This document shows, one piece after another, positions 53,230-64,000 of a stretch of DNA of 64,000 nucleotides. Each line of letters starts with the position of its first letter. Positions within the stretch are counted from its first letter, which is position 1. The notes beneath the pieces were generated by a model, which was not told the DNA's origin, did not search any database, and saw only the letters and a program-made list of their open reading frames with translations. Where the stretch lies: contig CAISBR010000206.1 of the NCBI GenBank assembly GCA_903883645.1, positions 40,289 to 104,288 on the forward strand, read 5' to 3'. Origin of the DNA: an uncultured Myxococcales bacterium. Lineage in GTDB: Bacteria; Myxococcota_A; UBA9042. The position numbers and the translations under genes are program-made.

Positions 53230-54213
53230 CTAACCGCGGATCGGCGCGGCCACGTTCAAGCGCTGGCGCACGAAATAGGTGGGCTTACCCTGCGACTCGT
53301 AATACGTACGCATATTTAGCTCGGCAAGCAACCCAAAAAGCAGAAGCTGCAGGCCGCTGAGCAAGAAAAAGATGCCGACCACAAACAGCGGCTGATCCTT
53401 AACGAAAATGCCCGAGGCAAACCGCTGCACCAGCGTCCACGCCAGCGACAGGCCACCTAAGCCAAAGCAACCAAAGGCAAAGCGCCCAAAGAAGTAGGTC
53501 GGCTTGGTGGCATAAGCCAGCAGAAAACGAACGGTAATCAAGTCGAGCACGACGCGAAAGGTCTTGGAAAGGTTGTACTTACTGACCCCCCAGCGCCGCG
53601 CATGGTGCCGCACCGGCAGCTGGGTAATGCGCGCACCGGCCATGGCAGCAAAGGCGGCGATAAAGCGGTGGGCCTCGCCGTACAGGTGCACATCGTGCAG
53701 CACTTCGGAGCGAAACGCCTTGAGCGTACAGCCATTATCCTTCAGATCCACTCCCGTCACCTTGGCGATGATGCGGTTGGCGATCTTCGACGGAATCACT
53801 ACCGTCAGGGCTTTATCCTGCCTTTTCGCGCGGATACCAGCCACTAGGTCATAGCCCTCTTCGAGCTTGGCCACCAGCAGCGGGATGTCGCCGGGGTCGT
53901 TCTGCAAGTCGGCGTCAATCGGACAGATCACCTCGCCACGGGCGTGCTCAAAGCCAGCGGCCATCGCCGCGGTCTGCCCGTAATTACGACGAAATTGAAT
54001 CACTTTGACCCGAGGATCGGCGGCCAGCTCGTGCAGCACCCGCATCGAGTCATCGCGACTGCCATCGTCGACGTACAGCACCTCGAAGCTGCGCCCCCAC
54101 GGCTCGAGCGCCGCCAGCAGCGCCGCGTGCATGGGTCCAAGGCTGTCTTGTTCGTTGTAAGCCGGCACCACTACCGACAAAAAGGGCCTGGCTTCGTTTG
54201 TGGGCTCGCTCAT
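53230..54213 (-). CDS. Family 2 glycosyltransferase (DPM/ArnC-like, two C-terminal TM helices)
   Basis: LSVVVPAYNEQDSLGPMHAALLAAL; LYVDDGSRDDSMRVL; FRRNYGQTAAMAAGFEHARGEVICPIDADLQNDPGDIP. Confidence 0.93.
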   Translation of the reverse strand: MSEPTNEARPFLSVVVPAYNEQDSLGPMHAALLAALEPWGRSFEVLYVDDGSRDDSMRVLHELAADPRVKVIQFRRNYGQTAAMAAGFEHARGEVICPIDADLQNDPGDIPLLVAKLEEGYDLVAGIRAKRQDKALTVVIPSKIANRIIAKVTGVDLKDNGCTLKAFRSEVLHDVHLYGEAHRFIAAFAAMAGARITQLPVRHHARRWGVSKYNLSKTFRVVLDLITVRFLLAYATKPTYFFGRFAFGCFGLGGLSLAWTLVQRFASGIFVKDQPLFVVGIFFLLSGLQLLLFGLLAELNMRTYYESQGKPTYFVRQRLNVAAPIRG

Positions 54214-54311
54214 GGCGGTGCAGTCTAGCGGCAAGGCCGGCGCGGCTCAAGGATCAGCGGGCATACGCACAACCATTCCATGTTTTCAAGGGGTTGCAAT
54301 CTGCCGGTAGA

Positions 54312-54340
54312 TTGACGAATCGGGCGTTCTAGCGTACACT
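54312..54340 (+). promoter_or_regulatory. Candidate gyrA promoter
   Basis: TTGACG - 17 bp - TACACT, 41 bp before the ATG. Confidence 0.6.
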
Positions 54341-54381
54341 TTCGCGCCCTTCTGCGGCCAACGCCGCACGGCAGGAACTCC

Positions 54382-56976
<2,595 letters not shown>

Positions 56977-57040
56977 GACTACGTGCTGGGTGGGTCGCAA
57001 GTGCGCGTCCTCTAATCGAGTCCGTCGCAGCGCGCCGCTG

Positions 57041-57097
57041 AACACCTTGGTTCCGCCGCACCCCAACTTGCTGGACACGGCGGAACCGGTGTTTTTA
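57041..57097 (+). terminator. Intrinsic terminator of gyrA
   Basis: aacacc-tt-ggttccgccg ... cggcggaacc-ggtgtt followed by ttt. Confidence 0.85.
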
Positions 57098-57100
57098 GAG

Positions 57101-60100
57101 CTACTTCAGCGGATAGGCCGCCACGCCATACCAGCCCGAAGGCACGTAGGCTTGGCCAGCGATCACCACCACCCGCGGCGACCAACCACCTTGGGTGGGC
57201 AAGAACGACTCAAAGGTCGGCTTAGTCGGCACCGCCGCATTCCACACACTAATGCCAAGTCCGCCGCCCAACTGGGCAAATAGCATGTCTGAGTCGACCG
57301 CCATCCAAGCCACGCCCGCGCCGGTATCCAGGGCCGCGCTTTGCGCCAGCTTGCTCAGATTGGCCACGTCGTAGACCAAAAGCTTCGTGTCGGGCAGTAC
57401 TTGCGTGCCATCGGCGCTCTGCGGCCACGCCCACCAATACGGCCAAGTCGCCACATAGACCGCATCGCCGTGGCGCACCATGCCGCCCGCCTGGTCCGGC
57501 AGCGTCACGGTCGACTGCAAGTAGGCCTTGCCGCCCTGCAACTTCAGGCCGCACAGCACGTTTTGCACCTTGCCCTCGTCCGCCTTGCTGCCCGCCAGCG
57601 GCTGCCAATCCAGCGTAACCGCGCTGTTGCCGTCCTGGCCAACTCCCACCAGCCAACCCGGCACATTGATAGTATCGAACAGCTTGGGCTGCGTCGGCTT
57701 GCTGATGTCGATGCGGTCGAGCCAATACTGCCCGTACCACTGGCCATCGGCAGTCTGCAAGCTCGTGTAATGCGTCAGAATCAACTTGTCGCCGGCGATC
57801 TGCGGCTGGCTGGCCCAGCTCACACCCGCAAGGTCTAGCTGTCCAGCCACCGCGGGCGCATCGGGGTTGCTAAAATCGACGGCCATGATGCGCGTGGTGT
57901 ACTTGGGGTTCATGTAGCAGTTGCCACCCGTGTCGGTCTTGCCGCTGCCGGTGTCGTCGACCGCGCCGCCATCCACGTCGGTATTGCCACTGCTGGCGTC
58001 GTCTTGCTTGGGCTTCCCGCCGCCGCTGCTGCCGGCATCGGGCGAGGCTGGGTCGGTGACAGGGCCCGCGTCGACTTTGCTGGGCTCCGTGCTGCCGCCA
58101 TCGGTGCTCGGGTAGCAGTCGCTGCCGCTGACTTGGGTGTAAGTCACGCTCGTGCCCAAAAGGTAAAGCGTCGAGCCCTGTTGCGGCACCTCCCAGCTAT
58201 TCCACCAGAACTGGCTGACGCCGCTGGTACCATTGGGGGTGGTCCAGCTGCCACGAGCCGTCGGCGCCGCCGGGTTGCTCACGTCGTAGACGCGAATCGC
58301 CTGATAGTCCACGGCATACACCAAGTTACCGTTAGGATACAGCCGCGCCCACTGCAGATCGGTCTTTAGCTGCCCGTCGGGATTGAGCTCGTCCGCCGAG
58401 CCCGCCTTCAGCACCCGCAGCCACACCTGACCATCTTTCCACGAGCGCACCAGCGCCACCGGTCGGCCGCCCGCCTGCACCAAGTCCATGACTTCGGCGG
58501 CCAATTCCAGCGTCGACAACACCTTAGGCTGATCCAAGTTCGCCACATCGACCAGCTCGAGCCCCGGATTGGCAATGCGCACCAACTGATCGCCATTTAG
58601 CAGATTTTTTAGCTGATACCAGTAGTTATAACCTGATTGAAACAGACCGCGCAGCTCCAGCGTGCCCGTGTTCGACAGCGACAGCAGCTGCACGCCCGTC
58701 GTGTAATCGCCCGAGCTGGGATTCTTCGACTGCACCGGCACCGACAGCAGCGTGTCCGACAGCACCTGCACTTGCGAGCCGTAGTTCGAGCCAATCTTCT
58801 GGCTGCCCGCCACCTTGGCGTCGCTCGGCACCGCCGTATCCACAATGCGCAGAGTCACATCGGTATAGTTGGCCGCGCGCGTACCCAGCAGCCAGCGGCT
58901 GTTCCCCAGGTTAAGTAGCTGCGACGACCACAGATCGTTGCCCTCGCCCGGCCACTGCACATGGCTCGCCACCACCAGCGTGCTCGGATCGGCCAGGTCG
59001 ATCACATCTAGGTCCACGTTCAGCGTCGTCAGACTTGGCCCGCCGTCCGTTGATGCCGTAGCCGCCACGGCGATGCCCGCCGCCAGCAGCGCCACCTTGC
59101 CATCGGTCGCCAGCAGCGCTCCGTAATTCCCCACGGCTTTCTGCAACTTGGCACCCGTGGCCAGCCACTTGCCCGCTTTGGCTTGCCGTACCTCTAGCCC
59201 GTACTGATAGCCCCCCGTGCTCTGCCACAGCTGCCGCGCTAGCAACAGCGTGGCCGCGCCAATGCGGTTCGCTTGCACCACAGTCGACGACGAGGCGCTC
59301 GACCACGGCTGATCTTCGCTAGTAGTTGCCAAAAGTTGCGGCACACCGTCGCTGCCCAGGGCAATCTGATGCAGCCGCAGCGTATACGTGCCGCTAGTGG
59401 TGTCCCACTTCCAGCTCTGGCTCGCGATCAGCACTTCGCCGATCTGGATGTCGGCCGTCATCACACCGCCGGGCACCTCCACTTCGCCCACTTTGCCCAG
59501 CGCGCCGGCCTTGCTCAAGTCGAGCACAACGATCTTGGTGGTGGGCGCGTCGATGCTGCCGGTGCCCCAGCCGCCGGGATAGGCGATGCTGGCGCCCGAC
59601 GAACCGCTACCTGTCGCGGAGTCCCCGCTGCTGGTGGTGGTGCCGCCCTTGGCGTCGGCCATGCAGCCATACGGACCCCAACAGCCCCAATACCAAGGAT
59701 TCCAGCTGACTTGCGGCACAACTAGCACCAGCTTGTCGCCGATGCGCTTGCTTTGCGAAATGTAGCCGCCCAAGTCGAGCGAGGCCGTCTCGCCCGGCGT
59801 CGCGCCCAAGCTGATGCGCTTGACCTGGCTGCCCGCCGTTGCCACCGGCTTACCCGAGGCGTTGTCGAGCTTGGCGACCTGCGACACCAGCACCACCGCT
59901 TCGTTGCCGTCGATGTACATCTCGCGCGGCGTACCGGTGCTGGCGACCCGCGCAGTCAGCTTTGGCTGAGTAGGGTCTGTTAAATCGACAACTTGCAACC
60001 CCCGCCACTGATTCAGCACGTAGAGCTGCTTACCCACCAGCTTGGCGACATCGCCCTCTTCGACCTTGGTGGTACTCGAATCGGTCTGCGGCCCGGCCGA

Positions 60101-60262
60101 AGCAGCGCCGCTTTTCGACGCCTCGGCCGAAAGACTCGTCGCCGAGCCTGGTTTGTACGACTTGAACGAACTCTGCCCGCTCGGGGTGGTGGGCGAGGTC
60201 GAGCTGTCGCAGCCACTCGTAAGCGCTGCGGCCACCGCAATCAGGGTAAGAATCTTTCGCAT
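57101..60262 (-). CDS. Large beta-propeller lipoprotein
   Basis: MRKILTLIAVAAALTSGCDSS lipobox; VEEGDVAKLVGKQLYVLNQWRGLQVVDLTDPTQPKLTARV and many propeller repeats (beta-propeller/LVIVD-like). Confidence 0.83.
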   Translation of the reverse strand: MRKILTLIAVAAALTSGCDSSTSPTTPSGQSSFKSYKPGSATSLSAEASKSGAASAGPQTDSSTTKVEEGDVAKLVGKQLYVLNQWRGLQVVDLTDPTQPKLTARVASTGTPREMYIDGNEAVVLVSQVAKLDNASGKPVATAGSQVKRISLGATPGETASLDLGGYISQSKRIGDKLVLVVPQVSWNPWYWGCWGPYGCMADAKGGTTTSSGDSATGSGSSGASIAYPGGWGTGSIDAPTTKIVVLDLSKAGALGKVGEVEVPGGVMTADIQIGEVLIASQSWKWDTTSGTYTLRLHQIALGSDGVPQLLATTSEDQPWSSASSSTVVQANRIGAATLLLARQLWQSTGGYQYGLEVRQAKAGKWLATGAKLQKAVGNYGALLATDGKVALLAAGIAVAATASTDGGPSLTTLNVDLDVIDLADPSTLVVASHVQWPGEGNDLWSSQLLNLGNSRWLLGTRAANYTDVTLRIVDTAVPSDAKVAGSQKIGSNYGSQVQVLSDTLLSVPVQSKNPSSGDYTTGVQLLSLSNTGTLELRGLFQSGYNYWYQLKNLLNGDQLVRIANPGLELVDVANLDQPKVLSTLELAAEVMDLVQAGGRPVALVRSWKDGQVWLRVLKAGSADELNPDGQLKTDLQWARLYPNGNLVYAVDYQAIRVYDVSNPAAPTARGSWTTPNGTSGVSQFWWNSWEVPQQGSTLYLLGTSVTYTQVSGSDCYPSTDGGSTEPSKVDAGPVTDPASPDAGSSGGGKPKQDDASSGNTDVDGGAVDDTGSGKTDTGGNCYMNPKYTTRIMAVDFSNPDAPAVAGQLDLAGVSWASQPQIAGDKLILTHYTSLQTADGQWYGQYWLDRIDISKPTQPKLFDTINVPGWLVGVGQDGNSAVTLDWQPLAGSKADEGKVQNVLCGLKLQGGKAYLQSTVTLPDQAGGMVRHGDAVYVATWPYWWAWPQSADGTQVLPDTKLLVYDVANLSKLAQSAALDTGAGVAWMAVDSDMLFAQLGGGLGISVWNAAVPTKPTFESFLPTQGGWSPRVVVIAGQAYVPSGWYGVAAYPLK

Positions 60263-60413
60263 ATCGACTCCTTGGCAGCGGACCTGCTGCGAGACGCAAC
60301 GCCCCACGCGTGACCCACTGCGACTACTAAGCAAGGAGCGTGCCGAGCGGATGTCAATGCAGACCGCCGGATTGTTTCAAGATGTTCTGGGAGCGCACGC
60401 AGAAATGTGTTGA

Positions 60414-61367
60414 CTAATTCGACATGTCGACAATTTCAGCAGCGAGCAGCACATCCACAGCCGTGCCGGCGGCATCCGCGTCGGGCCACACCCGACTTTG
60501 TGGACTAGCGAGAACTTGCCCCAGCAACCAAGTCCGGCCGGGGTCGCGGCGGCGCGCATCGAGCAGGGCCTGCCGGTCCGCTTCTAAATCGCCTACATAC
60601 ACCACCACATCGCGGCCCAGGCGCTCTGCCAACCGCAGCAGCGGCGCCCCATCGGGCTTGTGCGCCCCTGTATCGACCGCCTCGATCGCAGCCCCGCGAC
60701 CAGCCTGCAGCAGCGGCGCAAACCGCGCGAACCTCTTGATTACCCACTGGATTTCAGCAAAGGTTCGCCCGGAATACACCGCCATCGGCCGCTCATCGCC
60801 CAGCGCCGGGTCGGCCAGCAGGCGGTCGCGCCGCGCCAGCCCCAGCACCTGCAGCCGCGGCGCCGTACCAAACACCTGCGCCATCGCCGCCGAGCCGACG
60901 TAATGCTCGCGCACCAAGGCCAGCGCCACATCGGGTCTTTCGCTTTGAATTATATACTGTTGCGCGGACTCGTCCAGATCGCGCAAGGTCTCGCTGCGCC
61001 ACCGGTCCAAGCGACCGTCAGCCAGCGCCGCAGCGATCCACTGCTGGGCAAAGGCTTGATCGCTCTGCCGATTCTGCACGTTCGCCCGCAGCAGCAGTCG
61101 CAGCAGAATCGCCGTCACCTCGGCCGGGTCGTTAAAGCCGCGATGGCGCTTGAGCAAATGCACCGCCGCCATGCTCGCCGGCCGTTGCGGCAGGGCGATC
61201 CCCAGCTCTAGGCGAAAATAGGATTGAATCCCGCGCAGATAGGCCAGTCGGTAGGTACCGCGCACATCGATCACCACTCCGTCGAGGTCGTAGATGATCG
61301 CTGCCCGCTGCAGCAGCTGCCGCCATTGTGCAAGCGGCATGCGGGTTTGCACGGTCTGGCTAGCCAC
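60414..61367 (-). CDS. HAD-superfamily phosphatase-like protein
   Basis: IIYDLDGVVIDVRGTYRLAYLRGIQSYF; MAVYSGRTFAEIQW; DTGAHKPDGAPLL; VVYVGDLEADRQALLDA; GTG start overlaps the upstream stop (ATG 61340 alternative). Confidence 0.82.
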   Translation of the reverse strand: MASQTVQTRMPLAQWRQLLQRAAIIYDLDGVVIDVRGTYRLAYLRGIQSYFRLELGIALPQRPASMAAVHLLKRHRGFNDPAEVTAILLRLLLRANVQNRQSDQAFAQQWIAAALADGRLDRWRSETLRDLDESAQQYIIQSERPDVALALVREHYVGSAAMAQVFGTAPRLQVLGLARRDRLLADPALGDERPMAVYSGRTFAEIQWVIKRFARFAPLLQAGRGAAIEAVDTGAHKPDGAPLLRLAERLGRDVVVYVGDLEADRQALLDARRRDPGRTWLLGQVLASPQSRVWPDADAAGTAVDVLLAAEIVDMSN

Positions 61368-62442
61368 CGAGACCTGCCTGCAGCGCCGCCAAAAGCCGGT
61401 CATTCGCCGCTGGCGCCCCCACCGACAGCCGCAAACAGCCCGCCGCGCCTGGCAAATCGCCCACGTCGCGCACCGCCAACTCCGCCTGCAGCAGCGCCGC
61501 CAGCACCGCCGGCCGCCGCTGGGCCAACACCGCCAGCACAAAATTGCCGTAGCTATCCAGGGTTTCGACCCCTAAGGCCCGCAGCCCAGCCTGCAGCCGC
61601 TGCCGCTCGACCCGCACCGCCTCGACACGCTGCGCCGCCCGCTCGGGGTGGGCCAGCACCACCTCGGCCGCGACGCCCTGCCACTCGCTCACCGGATACG
61701 GGGGCTGTAGCTTATTGATATTCGTAACAAACTCGGGCGACGCCAGCAGATAGCCAATGCGCGCGCCCGCCAGAGCGAACGCTTTCGACATCGTGCGCAA
61801 AATCGCCAGGTTCGGCCGCGTCGCCAGCTCAGCCTGCCGCGTAACCCCAGAGAATTCGGCATAAGCCTCGTCGAGCACCACCGCCCCGGGGAACTGGTCG
61901 AGCAGCTGATCCACCGCCACCGCGTCGAACAGGCTGCCGGTCGGATTGTTGGGCTGGCTCAGGATCAGCAGCGCCGGCCCCGCACCCGCCGCTTCGATAA
62001 TCCCTTGGATATCAAGAATAAACTTGTCGTCCCGCCGCAATAAGGCCACTCGCCGCAGCTTGTGCCCCGCCAGCAGCGCCGCCCGGCCGTGCACGTAGTA
62101 GTCGGGGTCGACCAGCACCACCGTCGTGGCGGGGGCAATGGCAAACATTAGCCGCGAAATCAGCTCGTTGGCCCCATGCCCCACCGCAATGCCCGCCCGG
62201 AGATGGCCGGTATGCCGCGCCAAGGCCTCGCACGTCCGACTCGCATCGGGATCGGCATAGCGATGCCAGGGTAACTGCCCAAGCCGCAAAAGAATTTCAG
62301 CTTTCAGGTCCGCGTCGAGGTCATCTGGAGCCTCGTTGTGATTCAGCTTAATTTCGCCAAGCGTCTTGGGCACATAGCTGGTGCGATACACCGCCGCCCC
62401 TGCCACCGGCGCCGACCAAGGCCAATCTGCCGTGTCACTCAT
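61360..62442 (-). CDS. hisC: Histidinol-phosphate aminotransferase-like (class I/II aminotransferase)
   Basis: IKLNHNEAPDDLD...HRYADPDA...VGHGANELISRLMFA...VDPDYYVH...LSQPNNPTGSLFD...VVLDEAYAEF...RTMSKAFALAGARIGYLLA. Confidence 0.9.
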   Translation of the reverse strand: MSDTADWPWSAPVAGAAVYRTSYVPKTLGEIKLNHNEAPDDLDADLKAEILLRLGQLPWHRYADPDASRTCEALARHTGHLRAGIAVGHGANELISRLMFAIAPATTVVLVDPDYYVHGRAALLAGHKLRRVALLRRDDKFILDIQGIIEAAGAGPALLILSQPNNPTGSLFDAVAVDQLLDQFPGAVVLDEAYAEFSGVTRQAELATRPNLAILRTMSKAFALAGARIGYLLASPEFVTNINKLQPPYPVSEWQGVAAEVVLAHPERAAQRVEAVRVERQRLQAGLRALGVETLDSYGNFVLAVLAQRRPAVLAALLQAELAVRDVGDLPGAAGCLRLSVGAPAANDRLLAALQAGLGG

Positions 62443-63356
62443 GCCCGCACCGTCGCTACCAGCGCGTTGGCCGCCAACTGGGCCTGCGCCAGTTCGTCTT
62501 GTGTGGCCTGTACTTGCAACCCCTTCGCCACCAGCGTGCGCGCCGTAGTGCCGTACGCAATGCCCGCCACTTGTAGCCCACGGTCGCGGCAGCGCTGCGC
62601 CGACTCCATCCCCGTGCCGCCGGCCAATTGCACAGGAAATTCAGGATACTTTGCCAGCACCTGCGCCACGAGCTGCAGCGCCTCGCCGTCGGCACCTTGA
62701 CCGTGCATCGGCCGCCCCTCGACCTGCAGCAGCCAGCGCGACCGCCCCAAGCGCGCCGCCGTCTCGGCCAGCAGCAGCACCTGGGCCAGCGGCTGCACCT
62801 GCGCGCCCAAGCTCAGAGAAAGCCACAGTTCTTCAGCCAGTTGTGCGTGCAGCTGAACCACTGCCTCCTGCGCCGCCGCCACACTCGCCCCAGCCAGATG
62901 TAGTTCTACGCCCTGCACGCCCAAGGCCAAGCACTCGGGCAGCGCCGCCAGCGCCAGCCGCACCGGTTGCGCCACGCGAATCGCCCCCAACGGGCACGCC
63001 GCAAAACACTTGGCACAGCTTGGGCATTCGTGCGCTCGCTCGGCCAGCGGCCGCTGCACACAGGCCAGCAGCTCGGGGATCACGCACCCGGCACAGGTCG
63101 CGCACACCGCCGTGTCGAGCAGGGCCGCGCCCACGTGCGGATCGCCCTCGAGCCCACAACTAACCATAATCTTAGTAGTATCTAGCGCCTGAGCTGTCTG
63201 CAGCCCGCGCAGAGCCGCCGCCACCACCGCCGGGTCTAGGTCCACATCGAACCAATCGGCGCCCGCCCGCCCGTACAACTCGGCCAACCGCTCGACGCGC
63301 AGCAGGTCTTTGCCACCTAAGCCGCTGATAATCTTGCAATACGGACGCGCCGCCAT
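62439..63356 (-). CDS. LdpA-like Fe-S protein
   Basis: KIISGLGGKDLLRVERLAELYGRAGADWFDVDLDPAVVAAALRGL; CPSCAKCFAACPLGAIRV; WLLQVEGRPMHGQGADGEALQL; FPVQLAGGTGMES; IAYGTTARTLV; ATGA overlap with hisC-like gene. Confidence 0.75.
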   Translation of the reverse strand: MAARPYCKIISGLGGKDLLRVERLAELYGRAGADWFDVDLDPAVVAAALRGLQTAQALDTTKIMVSCGLEGDPHVGAALLDTAVCATCAGCVIPELLACVQRPLAERAHECPSCAKCFAACPLGAIRVAQPVRLALAALPECLALGVQGVELHLAGASVAAAQEAVVQLHAQLAEELWLSLSLGAQVQPLAQVLLLAETAARLGRSRWLLQVEGRPMHGQGADGEALQLVAQVLAKYPEFPVQLAGGTGMESAQRCRDRGLQVAGIAYGTTARTLVAKGLQVQATQDELAQAQLAANALVATVRA

Positions 63357-63363
63357 CGCCGCC

Positions 63364-63999
63364 CTAAGCCTGCAGCCGACGGCGAATTTCGGCAGCACGG
63401 GCGCGGTGTTCGGCGCCACGGTGCTTAAATTGCAGGGCCATGGCCTCAAGCAGCGCCAGCTCGATATGCAGCGCCGCGTCGATCGCCTCGGCCACCCGCG
63501 GCCCCACTTCAAAGGCCAAAAAGCGCGTGTGGAACATAGGGAACGGCGCCCGCTCGAGCAGCGGCTGTAGCGTCGCCCGCGTCACCTTGCCGCCCACGTG
63601 CACCGGCAGTCCGCGCGCCTGCAAACGCAAGATCGCCTCGGCCACAATGCGGTGCAGCTCGGCGTCGCCCACCTCGTAACCCAGCGACGCGCCTAGGTCC
63701 GAGCGGCCAATATTCACAAAGCCCAGGCGGCCATTCGCCACATCCAAGATCGCGTCGAGCTGCGCCAGCGCTTGCCCGGTCTCTAGGTTAAAGGCGCGCT
63801 CGATGCCGGCACCGCCCTCTCCCAAGTCCTCGTCGGCCGCCTCTAAGAAGCGCCGCATAGCAAACGGCGACTCGATCATCGGCGCCACTACCGCGGTGGC
63901 GTGCACTTCGCCGGCCAGCCGCAAGTCCGCACGGGCACAGGGCCCGCCGATCTTGACCATGCAGCCCAAGCCCTGCGGCACCCGCTCGGCGATCCACAC
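63364..63999 (-). CDS. HpcH/HpaI aldolase/citrate lyase-like protein (partial, 5' end beyond window)
   Basis: VVAPMIESPFAMRRFLEAADE...GIERAFNLETGQALAQLDAIL...LGFVNIGRSDLGASLGYEVGD...VHVGGKVTRATLQPLL; frame open to the window edge. Confidence 0.75.
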   Translation of the reverse strand: MWIAERVPQGLGCMVKIGGPCARADLRLAGEVHATAVVAPMIESPFAMRRFLEAADEDLGEGGAGIERAFNLETGQALAQLDAILDVANGRLGFVNIGRSDLGASLGYEVGDAELHRIVAEAILRLQARGLPVHVGGKVTRATLQPLLERAPFPMFHTRFLAFEVGPRVAEAIDAALHIELALLEAMALQFKHRGAEHRARAAEIRRRLQA

Positions 64000-64000
64000 C

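Noticed and set aside
60421-60434. Palindrome tcgacatgtcga
   Set aside because: Lies inside the C-terminal coding region of the HAD gene; 12-bp palindromes are expected by chance and no operator context was found.

Overview
High-GC bacterial chromosomal window, densely packed with about 40 protein-coding genes on both strands. I found no rRNA, tRNA, CRISPR array, transposase or phage gene by eye. Housekeeping genes: rpoD, mazG, dnaE, xerD-like recombinase, mutS, selB, mfd, serC-type aminotransferase, cysS, asnB, gyrA, hisC-like aminotransferase. Envelope genes: at least eight predicted lipoproteins (several with D/S/T/A-rich linkers), TPR proteins, beta-propeller proteins, an M13 metallopeptidase, a DUF2330 protein and an AMIN-like protein. 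The style suggests a deltaproteobacterial/Myxococcota- or Bradymonadota-like organism (inference only). Best leads: (1) an N-terminal DUF5939-like / degenerate class III cyclase / intact Ser/Thr kinase fusion (25417-28104); (2) a translationally coupled cluster on the minus strand of HpcH/HpaI-like lyase, LdpA-like Fe-S protein, HisC-like aminotransferase and HAD protein (60414-end), with a cyanobacterial flavour; (3) a pseudo-ROK protein that keeps its zinc motif but has lost catalytic residues, coupled to asnB; (4) a 55-aa mini-gene with its own promoter, RBS and bidirectional terminator (39680-39893); (5) recurrent AT-rich synonymous-codon patches inside GC-rich genes. All homology calls are from reading the translations; no search was run.
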